Source: CAZCZZ01 sp964503335 (GTDB taxonomy: Bacteria; Verrucomicrobiota; Kiritimatiellia; CAIVKH01). From it: a DNA stretch of 29,901 nucleotides. The DNA lies in NCBI GenBank assembly GCA_964503335.1, contig CAZCZZ010000052.1:1-29901 (forward strand), written 5' to 3'. Shown piece by piece: positions 7,645-16,707 of this stretch. The stretch's first letter is position 1; the number at the start of each line of letters is the position of its first letter. The position numbers and the translations under genes were made by a program. The notes beneath the pieces were generated by a model that was not told the DNA's origin, made no database searches, and worked only from the letters and a program-made list of their open reading frames with translations.

Positions 7645-9678
7645 TCAACTCGTTTCTGGGCGGGTCTGGAAGAGCTTCCCTGCGGCCGCGAGTTGCGCTT
7701 TATCACCCAGAAGGAGGGCGCGATCACCCTCCTTGAGTTCCTCGTCAGGCGCCGGGTTCACAATTGTTCGTCCATCCCGTTCCAGCGCCACGATGCTTGC
7801 TCCGGTCTTTGTGCGGAGCTCCAATTCGCGAATCTGCCGACCCGACGCGGTACTCCCGGCGATGGTGAAAGTCTCCATCACGGCGTCCCGCAGCAACGCC
7901 GGCAGCGGCACCGTCGCCTGCTGTACCGGGGGTGGATTGCTCCACGTTTCCACGAGCGCAAACTTGGCCCTGGAGTACAGGCGGTTGAAGTGCGTGCCGA
8001 AGAGGAATCCAAGCAGGACCACGAAGGTTACAAGTACGATCAGCGCCTGTGTCGACGGCAGGATCGCGGAACTGATCAGGATCGTGACGATGCCGAGAAA
8101 GGCCACGCCGACGGCGTAGATGACATTCGCAAGCCAGGTGCGGAGCATGGGTGTGCGTTGCCCCATGGAGGCGGCAGGAATGGCTATTTCCGAGAGCAGC
8201 ATCCCGAGCGCCTGGATCTTCCGGATACTCGCGATGTAGAGTGGAAGGCAAACCACGACGGCGAGTGTCCAGCAGGCTGTCCGCGCACCGCCGGGCAACT
8301 CCTGCAGGATCGCCATGTATTTCGGTGCGAGCGTATTCGCTCCATACGCGGCCAGGGCAAAGACTCCTGCAATCAGAATGATGTTGAGCGCGACCTGCCA
8401 CGTGATGCTTCGCACATGCTTGTAGCCCGGATGACGCGGCGATGCGTTGCGGAAATCGGTCACCCATCTGGAGTAGAGTCCCAAAGAACCCAGGACGGGC
8501 TGCGGGGCCTTGCGTCCGAACCAATCCACGACCCCGTCCGCGCCTTTGATCAGGTACGGCGTGAGGAGCGTGGTGATGGCGGACACGGCGACCGCGATCG
8601 GATACAGGAACTTGCTCGTGACGTCCAGGGTCTGGCCAAGCGAGGCGATGATGAACGAAAACTCACCGATCTGCGCCAGCCCCATGCCCACGCGCAGCGA
8701 GGTGCGTCCGTCCACACCTGCCGCAAACGTGCCGAGCGAACAGGCCACGATCTTGCCGATGATCACGGCCAACGTAATCACCGCAATGGGGATCGCATGT
8801 TCCACCAGCATCCTGGGGTCGATCAGCATGCCGATGGCGACAAAGAACACGGCGCTGAACATGTCGCGGATGGGCTCGATCAGCGTCTCCACGCGGTGAA
8901 TTTCGCGCGCCTCGGCGATGACGGCGCCGATCACGAATGCGCCGAGCGCGACGCTGTAGCCCAGCTTGACGGCGAGCAGGGACACACCGAAGCAGAGTCC
9001 CACGACGGCGAGTACAAGCATCTCGTTGCTCTTGAAGCGAGCGACGTAGCCGATCAGACGCGGCACGGTGAGCAAACCGACCACAAGGACAACGGTCAGG
9101 AATACCCCAAGTTTCCCGAGCGTCACCCCCACGTCCCCCACCCCCAGATTCCCGGTCATCGCGATGCTCGATAGCAGTGCAATCATGGCGATGCCGAGGA
9201 TGTCCTCGATGATCAGGATACCGAAGATGAGTTGCGAGAAGCGTTCCTTCGTCTTCCCCATCTCGCTCAGCACCTTGATAATGACCGTGGTCGAGGACAT
9301 GGAGAGCATGGCCCCGAGGAAGATGCGATCCATGGTCTTCCACCCGAAGAAGCCGCCGATCTCGAAACCGACCCAGAAGAGCAGGACGATCTCAAGAAGC
9401 GCGGCGAGGAAGGCGGGCGCGCCCACCTGCGTCAGCTTCCGCAGGTTGAACTCCAAACCGAGGGAGAACATAAGGAAGATGATGCCCAACTCCGCGAGGG
9501 TTTCGATCGTTGCCTCATCGTGGATCAGCGGAAAGGGCGGCGTGTGCGGACCGATGATAAAACCCGCGAGGATATAGCCCAGCACCACCGGCTGTTTCAG
9601 GCGATGAAACAGGAGCGTGACCATGCCGGCCACGATCATGACCATCGCCAGATCCTGTAAGAATGTAATCTCGTGCAT
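7645..9678 (-). CDS. CPA2-family cation:proton antiporter with C-terminal RCK_C (TrkA-C) domain
   Basis: This 677-residue inner-membrane antiporter probably exchanges K+ or Na+ for protons. The N-terminal ~390 residues form the Na/H-exchanger domain with CPA2 signatures (RLKQPVVLGYILAGFIIGP, IIFLMFSLGLEFNLRKL, LGAFVIGAVIAE). About 170 residues with extra hydrophobic segments follow (roughly 430-560: IILIAGVFALAAYGAN, LAVVVCLPLYIASI, ALIVLVTFVVLLGFLFG). The protein ends in an RCK_C-like regulatory domain (about 595-670). KefB/KefC relatives usually carry a nucleotide-binding RCK_N/TrkA-N domain before such a tail, and none is visible here. The ATG at 9678 gives the family N-terminus. A perfect 12-base palindrome CCGCCGCGGCGG (9687-9698) lies just upstream of the start. 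Confidence 0.87.
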   Translation of the reverse strand: MHEITFLQDLAMVMIVAGMVTLLFHRLKQPVVLGYILAGFIIGPHTPPFPLIHDEATIETLAELGIIFLMFSLGLEFNLRKLTQVGAPAFLAALLEIVLLFWVGFEIGGFFGWKTMDRIFLGAMLSMSSTTVIIKVLSEMGKTKERFSQLIFGILIIEDILGIAMIALLSSIAMTGNLGVGDVGVTLGKLGVFLTVVLVVGLLTVPRLIGYVARFKSNEMLVLAVVGLCFGVSLLAVKLGYSVALGAFVIGAVIAEAREIHRVETLIEPIRDMFSAVFFVAIGMLIDPRMLVEHAIPIAVITLAVIIGKIVACSLGTFAAGVDGRTSLRVGMGLAQIGEFSFIIASLGQTLDVTSKFLYPIAVAVSAITTLLTPYLIKGADGVVDWFGRKAPQPVLGSLGLYSRWVTDFRNASPRHPGYKHVRSITWQVALNIILIAGVFALAAYGANTLAPKYMAILQELPGGARTACWTLAVVVCLPLYIASIRKIQALGMLLSEIAIPAASMGQRTPMLRTWLANVIYAVGVAFLGIVTILISSAILPSTQALIVLVTFVVLLGFLFGTHFNRLYSRAKFALVETWSNPPPVQQATVPLPALLRDAVMETFTIAGSTASGRQIRELELRTKTGASIVALERDGRTIVNPAPDEELKEGDRALLLGDKAQLAAAGKLFQTRPETS

Positions 9679-9756
9679 GACTATTTCCGCCGCGGCGGGA
9701 GTCTATACGCGACGTGTCAAAGCTGGGAACGGGAAAATGCGCCGGGCTGCGAATTA

Positions 9757-12700
9757 TCAGCGCAACTCGATACGGAAGAAATTCACCGCGTTCGTGGCGC
9801 CGGGATTTGTGTATGCATTGTAGGGCACGGTGGCCGGAAGGTTCGTCTCGATGAACGCATAGGGCCCATCGGGCTTTTCGGCATGACCCAGCGCGTAAAC
9901 CCGGTTGCTCGCGCTCTGCCAGACAATGACAACTCCATCCGCGAAGGGCTGTACTGACGCAATATCGAGCAGCGACGCGTCGTTGGTCGGAATCGTCCCG
10001 GCACGGTACTCGTCCCGGTCGACAAAGCCATCGGTGTCGAAATCACTGTTCGATCCGGCAACGTTCAGGTCCACGAAGTACTGGCTCTCCCATGCGTCGG
10101 GTATGCCGTCGCCGTCGGTGTCGGGGTTCGCAGCACAGCCGATCGACTGGCCGGGCAGGTTCACTGTTCCGGGGGTCGCATTGTTCGAGGTCCCGGCCCA
10201 TGCGAAGGCGGCGTAGTTTGAACCCGCGCCCTGCAACTGGAGCGACCGGCCGATCGCCAGCGTGTCGGATTCGGTGCCGATATTGACCGACACCTGATTG
10301 AGGGCCGGGCCGTTCGACGCCGTGAACACACCCTCGTAGCTGAGGAATTGGATCACATTCGTATTCCGCGCCAGCGCAATCCCGTCGACATCGTTCTGCA
10401 ATCCGGGCACTGCGAACCAAAGCGTTCCAAAACCGCAACCTTCATCAGGAAATACACCCGAGAGATTCGTCGTGAGGTAAACCGTGCCAACGGAGCCGTT
10501 GTAAGCGTGGATCGTAAAGCCCGCCACGTCTGCTCCCGCAGGTCCGGCGATTTCCACGCCTTCGTTCGTGTCCGCGCCCGTGTTGCTGTAGTGCACCTCG
10601 TTCACCCACAGGTCGAAGAGATCCGGCTCCACAGTGATCGTGACGGCGACGTTCGCGGTCCCATCGTTGTCGGCGGCAACAAAGGTCGTTGTATAGACAC
10701 CCACCGGTGACGCCGCCGACCAGGTAAACAGATTCGTCACGGCGGTCGCATTCGACACCGCACCAAACATCGCGCCGGGCGGCAGATCCAGGGCAGAGAG
10801 CGTGACGACGTCGTTGTCGTTCGTATCCGTGGCAATGACCTGAAAGATCACGGTGGCGCCATTCGACACCGAGAAGCTGCCCGGTGCGGCGAGCACGGGA
10901 ATCTGTTGCGCGGGTCCGCAGGTCGACAGCACCTGGCCGGGGGCATTCAGGGTCCCCGGGGTGGCGTCGTTCGTCGGTCCTGTCCAAACGAAATCGACCG
11001 CGTTCGTGCCGTAGCCGTGCAGTTGGAGTGACCGACCAACCGGCGTCGAGTCGGTTTCCGTGCGTCCGATGTCCTGCGACACCAGTCCAGTCGCGGGACC
11101 GTTCGAAGCCGTCACCACACCACCGTAGCTGATGAACTGCACAAGGGAGGTTCCCTGCATCAGCGCAATGCCCGTCAGGTTGTTTTGCAGTCCGGGCATA
11201 TCGAACCACACCGCTCCGTAGCCACAGCCTTCGTCATCCAGGAGGCCGGAAAGATTTGTCGTGCTGTATACCGACCCGTCGCTGGCGCTGTAGGCAGACA
11301 GGGAGCAGGCGCTCAAGTCCAGGCCTGCGACACCGGCAATCTCCACACCTTCATTCGTGTCGATGGACGCATTGTTGTAGTGGACCTCGTTCACCCAAAG
11401 CGCACCGCCCTCGAAGACTGTGATGCGCACGTCTTCCGACTCCATCCCGTCGTTATCGCTGGCGAAAAAGCGCGAGGTATACACACCCGCGGGCGACGCA
11501 TTCGTCCACACAAAGGTGCCGATGGCATTCGTCGAGCCGAAGATGGCGCCTGGCGGGAGGTTGCTCGCCGTGAGCGTCACGGCATCCCCATCCGTCGCCG
11601 TGCCTTCGACCGGGAAGACCAGCGATGCACCGTTGGCCACAAGGCGGTCACCGATGGGTTGAAGCGTCGGCGGCTTGTCCGCCAGCGCGAAGAGCTTCAT
11701 CACGGGCTCATGCTGCAAACCCACGGATTCAGAGTCATTGGTCTGGATAGGGGCCGGTGGCGTCGTCCACAGGCGACTGTCGAAAACGAGTCCGTTCGCG
11801 AAGACGAGGCCCTCCACGTTCAGGTTGTTGAGATGCAATTGCTGCAAGCGGAATCCCGGCAGCACATAGTCATAAGGCCTTGACCGCGGGACGTTGGTGT
11901 CGCGATCTCCGAACTGATCCGCGGGCTTGTTCGCGTCACTCACGATGTTCGTGAGGATGGCAAGCGTCAACTCGCTGCGGTTCGGCTGGTTGAGGTCGCC
12001 GCAGATCGCAAAGTAGTCTGATGTCGGGAAATTGGCCTGACGGATGTAGTTCGTCAGATCGCGCGCTTCCTGGATGCGCGTATCCACTTCGCTGGTGAGG
12101 TCACCCGCTTTGAAGTGGACGCTGACCACGTGCAGCGTGGAAACGCCCGGCATACGAATCGACGCCCATGCGAAATCTCGGCCGGAGGTATTCACGTTGT
12201 CCCATTGTCCCGTCGCAACGATCGGCCAGCGGCTGATGATGCCGTTCGGCAGGGCGCAGCCGGTCTGCGGTTCGACATAGTAGTGGAAGTTTGTGCCGAA
12301 GTTGGCATCCACGAACGCGCGACGCCCGCCCGCGTTCGTAACGTTGAATTCCTGGATAGCTACGATGTCCGGCTTGAGGCCGCGGAAGAAGCGTCCGCCC
12401 GCGTCACCATACAGCGAGTTGCAGGCATCGCTCTGCGAGCTGAGATTGGCCGCCATGAGCGTGAACGCGTCGTCGTCACGCATGAAGATCCGTGTTCGCG
12501 TAATGCTTCCGGTTGTCGCACCCGCAAGATTGGTTATCGTGAGGACGATCGTTTCCGGACCTTCCGAAAGGGAATCGTCGCGGAGCACGACCTGCACGAA
12601 CTGCTGCGTGGGACCTCCGGACGTGAAGACGATATTGGACGATGCGATCTGGTAGTCCTGACTCAGGCCGGGCGTGGCTGTGCCGGACGCTGCGATGTGG

Positions 12701-13659
12701 AAGGACGCATCAACCGCCACGTTGATCGCCACGGCAACCAACTGCGTCCTTGTGCCCTCCTCCACGTCGGCTTCTGCCGCGTGGAAGCTTACGGCGGCCG
12801 CCTGGGCTGCCACGGTGATGATCACCGTCTCGAAATCTGCTCCATCGTTGTCCGCTGCGTAGAAGCTCGTCGTGTAGACACCTGCCGGTGATACTGCTGA
12901 CCACGCAAACGTTCCCGAGCCGTTGGTGGAACCGAATGTTGAGCCTGCGGGCGCATTGGAAACGGTCAGCGTTATCGCATCGCCATCGGGATCCGTCGCG
13001 GCGACGCCGAAGCTGAGCGACCCGTTCAGCGCAGCGAACCTGTTACCGATGGCACTCAACACCGGCAGGTTTGTCGGTCCCCCGCATGTCGTGATGATCT
13101 GTCCTGCGTTGAGACTCCCCGCCGATGCCGTGGTCGGCGCCATCCAGGTGAACTCCGCATAGGTTGCGCCGGCGCCCTCGAGTTGGAGCGAGTAGCCCAC
13201 CGGCGTCGTGCCGCCTTCGGATACCCCGATGTCGACCGAGGTCATGCCGGTGGCCGGCCCGTTGACGGCGGTAATCACCCCTTCGTAGCTGAGGAATTGA
13301 AGCACGTTCGTGCCTTCGACGAGCGCGATGGCGTCGGCTTCAGCGGTGCCTCCGTTCTGGATGCCGTTGACCGCGTAGGCGAACGCGATCGCGCCGAAGC
13401 CGCACCCCTCGTTGTCGATCACGCCTGACAGCGCCGAGAGCCCATACGTCTGGCTGTTTGCACCATTATAGAGGACAAGCTGGAACCCGCTAAGGTCTGT
13501 CCCCGCCGGGCCCGCCACTTCAATGCTCTCACCCGCGTCGGTATTGGCATTGTCGTAGTGGATCTCGTTGATCCAGACGTTGGACGCAAAAAGCGGTGAA
13601 GCAGCCATCGCGATCGCGAAAGCCAATTTCCCCGCCACATGCTTGCCGCCAGCACCCAT
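9757..13659 (-). CDS. Secreted multidomain protein: lamin-tail domains with an endonuclease/exonuclease/phosphatase domain
   Basis: This 1300-residue exported protein has a signal peptide cleaved near LFA-SN (about residue 25). The order is lamin-tail domain 1 (WINEIHYDNANTDAGESIEV), Ig-like repeat, Calx-beta-like domain (about 290-390), EEP domain (about 395-660), Ig-like repeat, lamin-tail 2 (about 753), Ig-like repeat, lamin-tail 3 (about 1016), a calcium-binding-like DTDGDGIPDAWE/DFDTDGFVDRDEY segment, and a C-terminal domain ending NFFRIELR. The EEP site looks complete (QEF, SVHFK, GDLN, RPYDYVL, LQHEPV). Lamin-tail plus EEP is the architecture of extracellular nucleases such as ExeM, so secreted DNA degradation is likely; other phosphodiesters are possible. 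An AGGGGA motif precedes the ATG closely. Confidence 0.82.
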   Translation of the reverse strand: MGAGGKHVAGKLAFAIAMAASPLFASNVWINEIHYDNANTDAGESIEVAGPAGTDLSGFQLVLYNGANSQTYGLSALSGVIDNEGCGFGAIAFAYAVNGIQNGGTAEADAIALVEGTNVLQFLSYEGVITAVNGPATGMTSVDIGVSEGGTTPVGYSLQLEGAGATYAEFTWMAPTTASAGSLNAGQIITTCGGPTNLPVLSAIGNRFAALNGSLSFGVAATDPDGDAITLTVSNAPAGSTFGSTNGSGTFAWSAVSPAGVYTTSFYAADNDGADFETVIITVAAQAAAVSFHAAEADVEEGTRTQLVAVAINVAVDASFHIAASGTATPGLSQDYQIASSNIVFTSGGPTQQFVQVVLRDDSLSEGPETIVLTITNLAGATTGSITRTRIFMRDDDAFTLMAANLSSQSDACNSLYGDAGGRFFRGLKPDIVAIQEFNVTNAGGRRAFVDANFGTNFHYYVEPQTGCALPNGIISRWPIVATGQWDNVNTSGRDFAWASIRMPGVSTLHVVSVHFKAGDLTSEVDTRIQEARDLTNYIRQANFPTSDYFAICGDLNQPNRSELTLAILTNIVSDANKPADQFGDRDTNVPRSRPYDYVLPGFRLQQLHLNNLNVEGLVFANGLVFDSRLWTTPPAPIQTNDSESVGLQHEPVMKLFALADKPPTLQPIGDRLVANGASLVFPVEGTATDGDAVTLTASNLPPGAIFGSTNAIGTFVWTNASPAGVYTSRFFASDNDGMESEDVRITVFEGGALWVNEVHYNNASIDTNEGVEIAGVAGLDLSACSLSAYSASDGSVYSTTNLSGLLDDEGCGYGAVWFDMPGLQNNLTGIALMQGTSLVQFISYGGVVTASNGPATGLVSQDIGRTETDSTPVGRSLQLHGYGTNAVDFVWTGPTNDATPGTLNAPGQVLSTCGPAQQIPVLAAPGSFSVSNGATVIFQVIATDTNDNDVVTLSALDLPPGAMFGAVSNATAVTNLFTWSAASPVGVYTTTFVAADNDGTANVAVTITVEPDLFDLWVNEVHYSNTGADTNEGVEIAGPAGADVAGFTIHAYNGSVGTVYLTTNLSGVFPDEGCGFGTLWFAVPGLQNDVDGIALARNTNVIQFLSYEGVFTASNGPALNQVSVNIGTESDTLAIGRSLQLQGAGSNYAAFAWAGTSNNATPGTVNLPGQSIGCAANPDTDGDGIPDAWESQYFVDLNVAGSNSDFDTDGFVDRDEYRAGTIPTNDASLLDIASVQPFADGVVIVWQSASNRVYALGHAEKPDGPYAFIETNLPATVPYNAYTNPGATNAVNFFRIELR

Positions 13660-13779
13660 GTCCCCTGATCCCCTGACGCCCGAATACCCCCGAGCGAAGA
13701 TGGAAAGAGTACACCGCAGATTGTCGCCGCGGTAGAAATTCTATTCTCCCGAGGCGCCCCGTCAGGGTACGTATTCTTC

Positions 13780-14601
13780 ATGCGAGCACCGAAGGCCATC
13801 CTTCTGTTGTCCCACGTGTTCCTAGCGCTCGACTTCGCGTGGTCGGAGAGCGTCACGATTTCCAACCACAGCTTTGAAGCGCCGGTGACTGCGCCGGACA
13901 CGTTTCAGACGCTTGCGCCACCACCGGGCTGGAGCGCGTATGGGACGCTCGACTTCGGGTGGCGCACCATCGGTGTGGTGAATCCGAACACTACGCTGCT
14001 CTATCTGGATCCTGTTCCTCTCGGCAGCAACATCGGCGTCACGTTCCTCGGCCCGACGTACAGCAATCTCCCGTCGGGGCTCCAGCAAACGCTTACCACG
14101 ACACTGCAGAGCCGCACGACCTACACGCTCACCGTTGCCGTGGGGAACATGGCTTACGTCCCCACCCCGCCGCACAACGCATTCAACTTCAACGGATTTC
14201 CAGGCTATCGCGTGGAGCTGCTCGCCGGAGGCTTCGTCATCGCTGCCGATCACAACTCGCTGCTTCCCGGCGAAGGGCGCTTCCTGACGTCCACCGTGCA
14301 GGTCGCGATAAGTTCCAGTCACACGAACATCGGGCTTCCCCTCGGCATCCGGTTGATCAACCTCGATGCCGCGCCCGGCATCGAAGTGAACTTCGACGAC
14401 GTGCGCCTCGACGCCACGGCGATTCCGGATCCCATCGTGTCGATCGCGAACGAGTCAAACGGCAGCGTGCGCGTTGAGTTCACCGAGGTGCTCCAACAGT
14501 CGTCGGACTTGCAGGTTTGGACCAACGTGACGCCGCAACCCGGCTCACCGTGGATGCTCGCGCCGACAGAGAGCGTCCAGTTCTATCGCGCCTCGGAGTA
14601 G
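13780..14601 (+). CDS. Secreted beta-sandwich protein, HpiC1-like fold suspected
   Basis: This 273-residue protein begins with a signal peptide (hydrophobic AILLLSHVFLALDFA). Residues about 25-210 contain VTISNHSFEAP, GVVNPN, PLGSNIGV, LQQTLTTTLQSRTTYTLTV, GYRVELLAGG and VNFDDVRLDA. This pattern resembles the calcium-binding beta-sandwich family that includes the cyanobacterial cyclase HpiC1 and many uncharacterised secreted PEP-CTERM proteins; the likeness is from memory of motifs, not a search. The last ~55 residues (LQQSSDLQVWTNV...QFYRASE) form the short C-terminal domain common in Verrucomicrobia secreted proteins and related to the end of the 1300-residue protein. It is divergent from that gene, with 120 bases between starts. 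No strong ribosome binding site was found. The function is unknown. Confidence 0.75.
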   Translation: MRAPKAILLLSHVFLALDFAWSESVTISNHSFEAPVTAPDTFQTLAPPPGWSAYGTLDFGWRTIGVVNPNTTLLYLDPVPLGSNIGVTFLGPTYSNLPSGLQQTLTTTLQSRTTYTLTVAVGNMAYVPTPPHNAFNFNGFPGYRVELLAGGFVIAADHNSLLPGEGRFLTSTVQVAISSSHTNIGLPLGIRLINLDAAPGIEVNFDDVRLDATAIPDPIVSIANESNGSVRVEFTEVLQQSSDLQVWTNVTPQPGSPWMLAPTESVQFYRASE

Positions 14602-14669
14602 CGTGCCCGGGCGGATACGGCTCGACTGGGCGTCTGCTCAGGGCCATAATCTACGCATGGTTCTGATGT

Positions 14670-14691
14670 AGCCCGTCCGGGCTCAAGGAGG
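14670..14691 (+). promoter_or_regulatory. Hairpin followed by strong ribosome binding site of the 653-residue fibre gene
   Basis: A perfect AGCCCG-TC-CGGGCT inverted repeat (14670-14683) sits directly before AAGGAGG (14685-14691), which is 7 bases from the ATG at 14699. The 858-residue paralogue has a matching ribosome site (GGAGGAGGG before its ATG at 27045) but no obvious hairpin. The hairpin could shape translation or protect the mRNA 5' end; this is inferred. Confidence 0.5.
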
Positions 14692-14698
14692 AGGGATC

Positions 14699-16660
14699 AT
14701 GAAACGTCGGATTCATGCGCTAGCCGCTGTGTGCGTCCTTATGAGCATGGAGGCGAAGGGCCAGGTCCCATCCCTCATGAACTATCAGGGCCGGATCGTG
14801 CAGGGTACGAACCTCGTGAACGGAACCGTGGCCATCTCGCTGCGGCTGTTCGACGCAGCAACGCTCGGCAACCTTCTTTACGAAGATTCCAATAGTGTAG
14901 TGGTGGTGGACGGGCTCTACTCGACGTTCATTGGCGACAACACAATCTCAGGCAACCTGCAGCTCGCCCTGACGAACGCGACCGTCTTCATCGAGGTCGC
15001 GGTCAACGGGTCATCCCTCTCCCCGCGCGAACGCCTCGCAAGCGTGGCCTACGCACTGGGTGCATGGGGAGTTGCCGGCAATTCCGGAACGAGTACCGGG
15101 GTGCACTTTATAGGCACGACGGACAATCGTCCTTTTGAGATCAGGACTTTGAACCAACGCGTCGCCCGCTTCGATACGGCGACGAACTCCGCAGGCGCGC
15201 TGATACCGAATGTCGTCCTGGGCCACAGCGCGAATCTCGCGAGCAACGGCACGGCATTCGGATCCGTGATCGGCGGCGGCGGCAATTCACCCAACCCGCA
15301 GATTGTTGGGCGCGCCTATGACACTGTCGCCGGCGGTGTCGGAAACAAGGCTACGGGCGGCGATTCGACGGTGGTTGGCGGCCGGCGCAACGTGGCCTCT
15401 GAACTCCAGGCCTACGTGGGCGGCGGCTCGACCAACACGGCGAATTCCCCGCAGTCCACGATTGGCGGGGGTCTGGCAAACACGATCGATTCACTGTCAT
15501 CCTTTGCCGTCATCGGCGGCGGAAGGGAGAACCAGATCAGCTCACTTTCGAGCAACTCCGTGGTCGCCGGCGGCTATCGAAACCAGATCTCCGGCGGTTC
15601 GCCCTACGGCACCATCGGCGGCGGGCAGGAATCGTCGATCGTTCTGTCCCCTGCTGCGCTGGCCACCGAAAACGCCACGATCGGTGGCGGTTTCCAGCAT
15701 CGTCTGGCCGCATCGTGGGGCACCATCGCCGGTGGGCGGGATAATGAGATCAAGGATGAATCGTTCAGCGCAACGATCGGCGGTGGGCAATTCAACGAGG
15801 TCAGCAGCAATTCGTACGGCTCCACGATTTCCGGAGGCGATCTGAACGTGATTGAGGACCAGGTGGCCGCCGGTACCATCGGCGGAGGACGCTTCAACCG
15901 GATCGGCCGTGCTTCCAACAATCCCACCATCGCAGGCGGCGATATGAATTCCATTTCAAACGGAGCCTTCTACGCCACGATCAGCGGCGGTCAAGGCAAT
16001 CATGTTGCGGCCGATGCCGCCAATGCCGTGATTGGCGGCGGCTCCTACAATCTGGCTGGTGGTATTGGGTCCACGGTGCCCGGAGGACAGAACAACGATG
16101 CGGCGAACACGCTGAGCTTTGCCGCGGGCAACCGGGCGAAGGCCGCCCATGTCGGCTCGTTCGTCTGGGGCGACGCCTCCGATGAGGACATTGTTTCAAC
16201 CAACGAAAATTCCGTGACCATGCGCGCCGTCGGCGGTGTCCGCATGGTGACATCCACAGGTCTCCTCTCGGGCGCTGAACTCGCATCCGGCAGCGGTTCA
16301 TGGACCAGCCTCTCGGATGTGAACGCGAAGAAGAATTTCGCACCGGTGGACAGCCGCGAAATCCTGAATCGGTTGATCGGGATGCCCATTCATCAATGGT
16401 CCTACAAGGCGCAGGATGATTCCATCCGCCACATCGGCCCCACCGCACAGGACTTCCACGCCGCCTTCGGCGTCGGCGACAAACCCAACGGCATCACGAC
16501 CGTGGACGCCGACGGTGTCGCACTTGCCGCGATCCAGGCGCTGGCGAGGGAGAATGAGGAAATGAGAATTCAGAACACAGAATTCAGGAGCCAGAATGCC
16601 GAGATGAGGGCTGAGTTGGAGGCGTTGAAGGTCCGGTTGGAGGCTATGGAGATGCGGTGA
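14699..16660 (+). CDS. Secreted beta-solenoid fibre protein with S74 self-cleaving chaperone tail (653 residues)
   Basis: A signal peptide (1 to about 21) leads into the shared ~95-residue module PSLMNYQGRIVQGTNLVNG ... SPRERLASVAYAL. Next come the GNSGTSTGVHFIGTTDN and RVARFDTATN segment typical of bacterial S74 proteins, and about 16 copies of a roughly 17-residue motif with core IGGGxxNxI (about 190-480). A YadA-head-like FAAGNRAKAAHVGSFVWGD segment follows, then the S74 intramolecular chaperone. The conserved Ser-Lys pair is S539 and K544 (SDVNAKKN), predicting release of a 115-residue chaperone ending in a coiled coil (NEEMRIQNTEFRSQNAEMRA). These are features of trimeric phage-fibre and adhesin-type proteins. 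No outer-membrane anchor is visible. It is the first gene of a two-gene unit; the next starts 47 bases later. Confidence 0.85.
   Translation: MKRRIHALAAVCVLMSMEAKGQVPSLMNYQGRIVQGTNLVNGTVAISLRLFDAATLGNLLYEDSNSVVVVDGLYSTFIGDNTISGNLQLALTNATVFIEVAVNGSSLSPRERLASVAYALGAWGVAGNSGTSTGVHFIGTTDNRPFEIRTLNQRVARFDTATNSAGALIPNVVLGHSANLASNGTAFGSVIGGGGNSPNPQIVGRAYDTVAGGVGNKATGGDSTVVGGRRNVASELQAYVGGGSTNTANSPQSTIGGGLANTIDSLSSFAVIGGGRENQISSLSSNSVVAGGYRNQISGGSPYGTIGGGQESSIVLSPAALATENATIGGGFQHRLAASWGTIAGGRDNEIKDESFSATIGGGQFNEVSSNSYGSTISGGDLNVIEDQVAAGTIGGGRFNRIGRASNNPTIAGGDMNSISNGAFYATISGGQGNHVAADAANAVIGGGSYNLAGGIGSTVPGGQNNDAANTLSFAAGNRAKAAHVGSFVWGDASDEDIVSTNENSVTMRAVGGVRMVTSTGLLSGAELASGSGSWTSLSDVNAKKNFAPVDSREILNRLIGMPIHQWSYKAQDDSIRHIGPTAQDFHAAFGVGDKPNGITTVDADGVALAAIQALARENEEMRIQNTEFRSQNAEMRAELEALKVRLEAMEMR
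15265..16130 (+). repeat. Degenerate ~51-bp coding repeats (about 16 copies of an IGGGxxNxI motif)
   Basis: The 653-residue fibre gene encodes a glycine-rich repeat of mostly 17 residues with core (I/V)(G/A)GGxxNxI, ending at STVPGGQNN. The copies differ at the DNA level, so they are old duplications rather than a fresh tandem array. The limits are approximate. Confidence 0.75.
16578..16644 (+). repeat. 67-bp inverted repeat, plus-strand copy, in the coiled-coil end of the 653-residue gene
   Basis: This segment matches the reverse complement of 24485-24551 with one mismatch (T16612 against the G opposite C24517). It encodes part of the coiled coil after the S74 domain. Identity extends even to synonymous positions, while neighbouring parts of the two genes have diverged. 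Confidence 0.85.
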
Positions 16661-16707
16661 GGTGAAGGCGGTCGTAATAGTGGGATGAACAGGATGAGTG
16701 ACAGGCC

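Noticed and set aside
6859..9174. A 771-codon plus-strand open frame antisense to psd and the antiporter gene
   Set aside because: It is rich in Arg, His, Asp and Gly with no recognisable domain, and it mirrors strong minus-strand genes in GC-rich DNA.
13721..13747. TTGTCG / TATTCT as a promoter for the 273-residue gene
   Set aside because: The 15-base spacer is short and both boxes match only four of six positions, so it is not distinguishable from chance.
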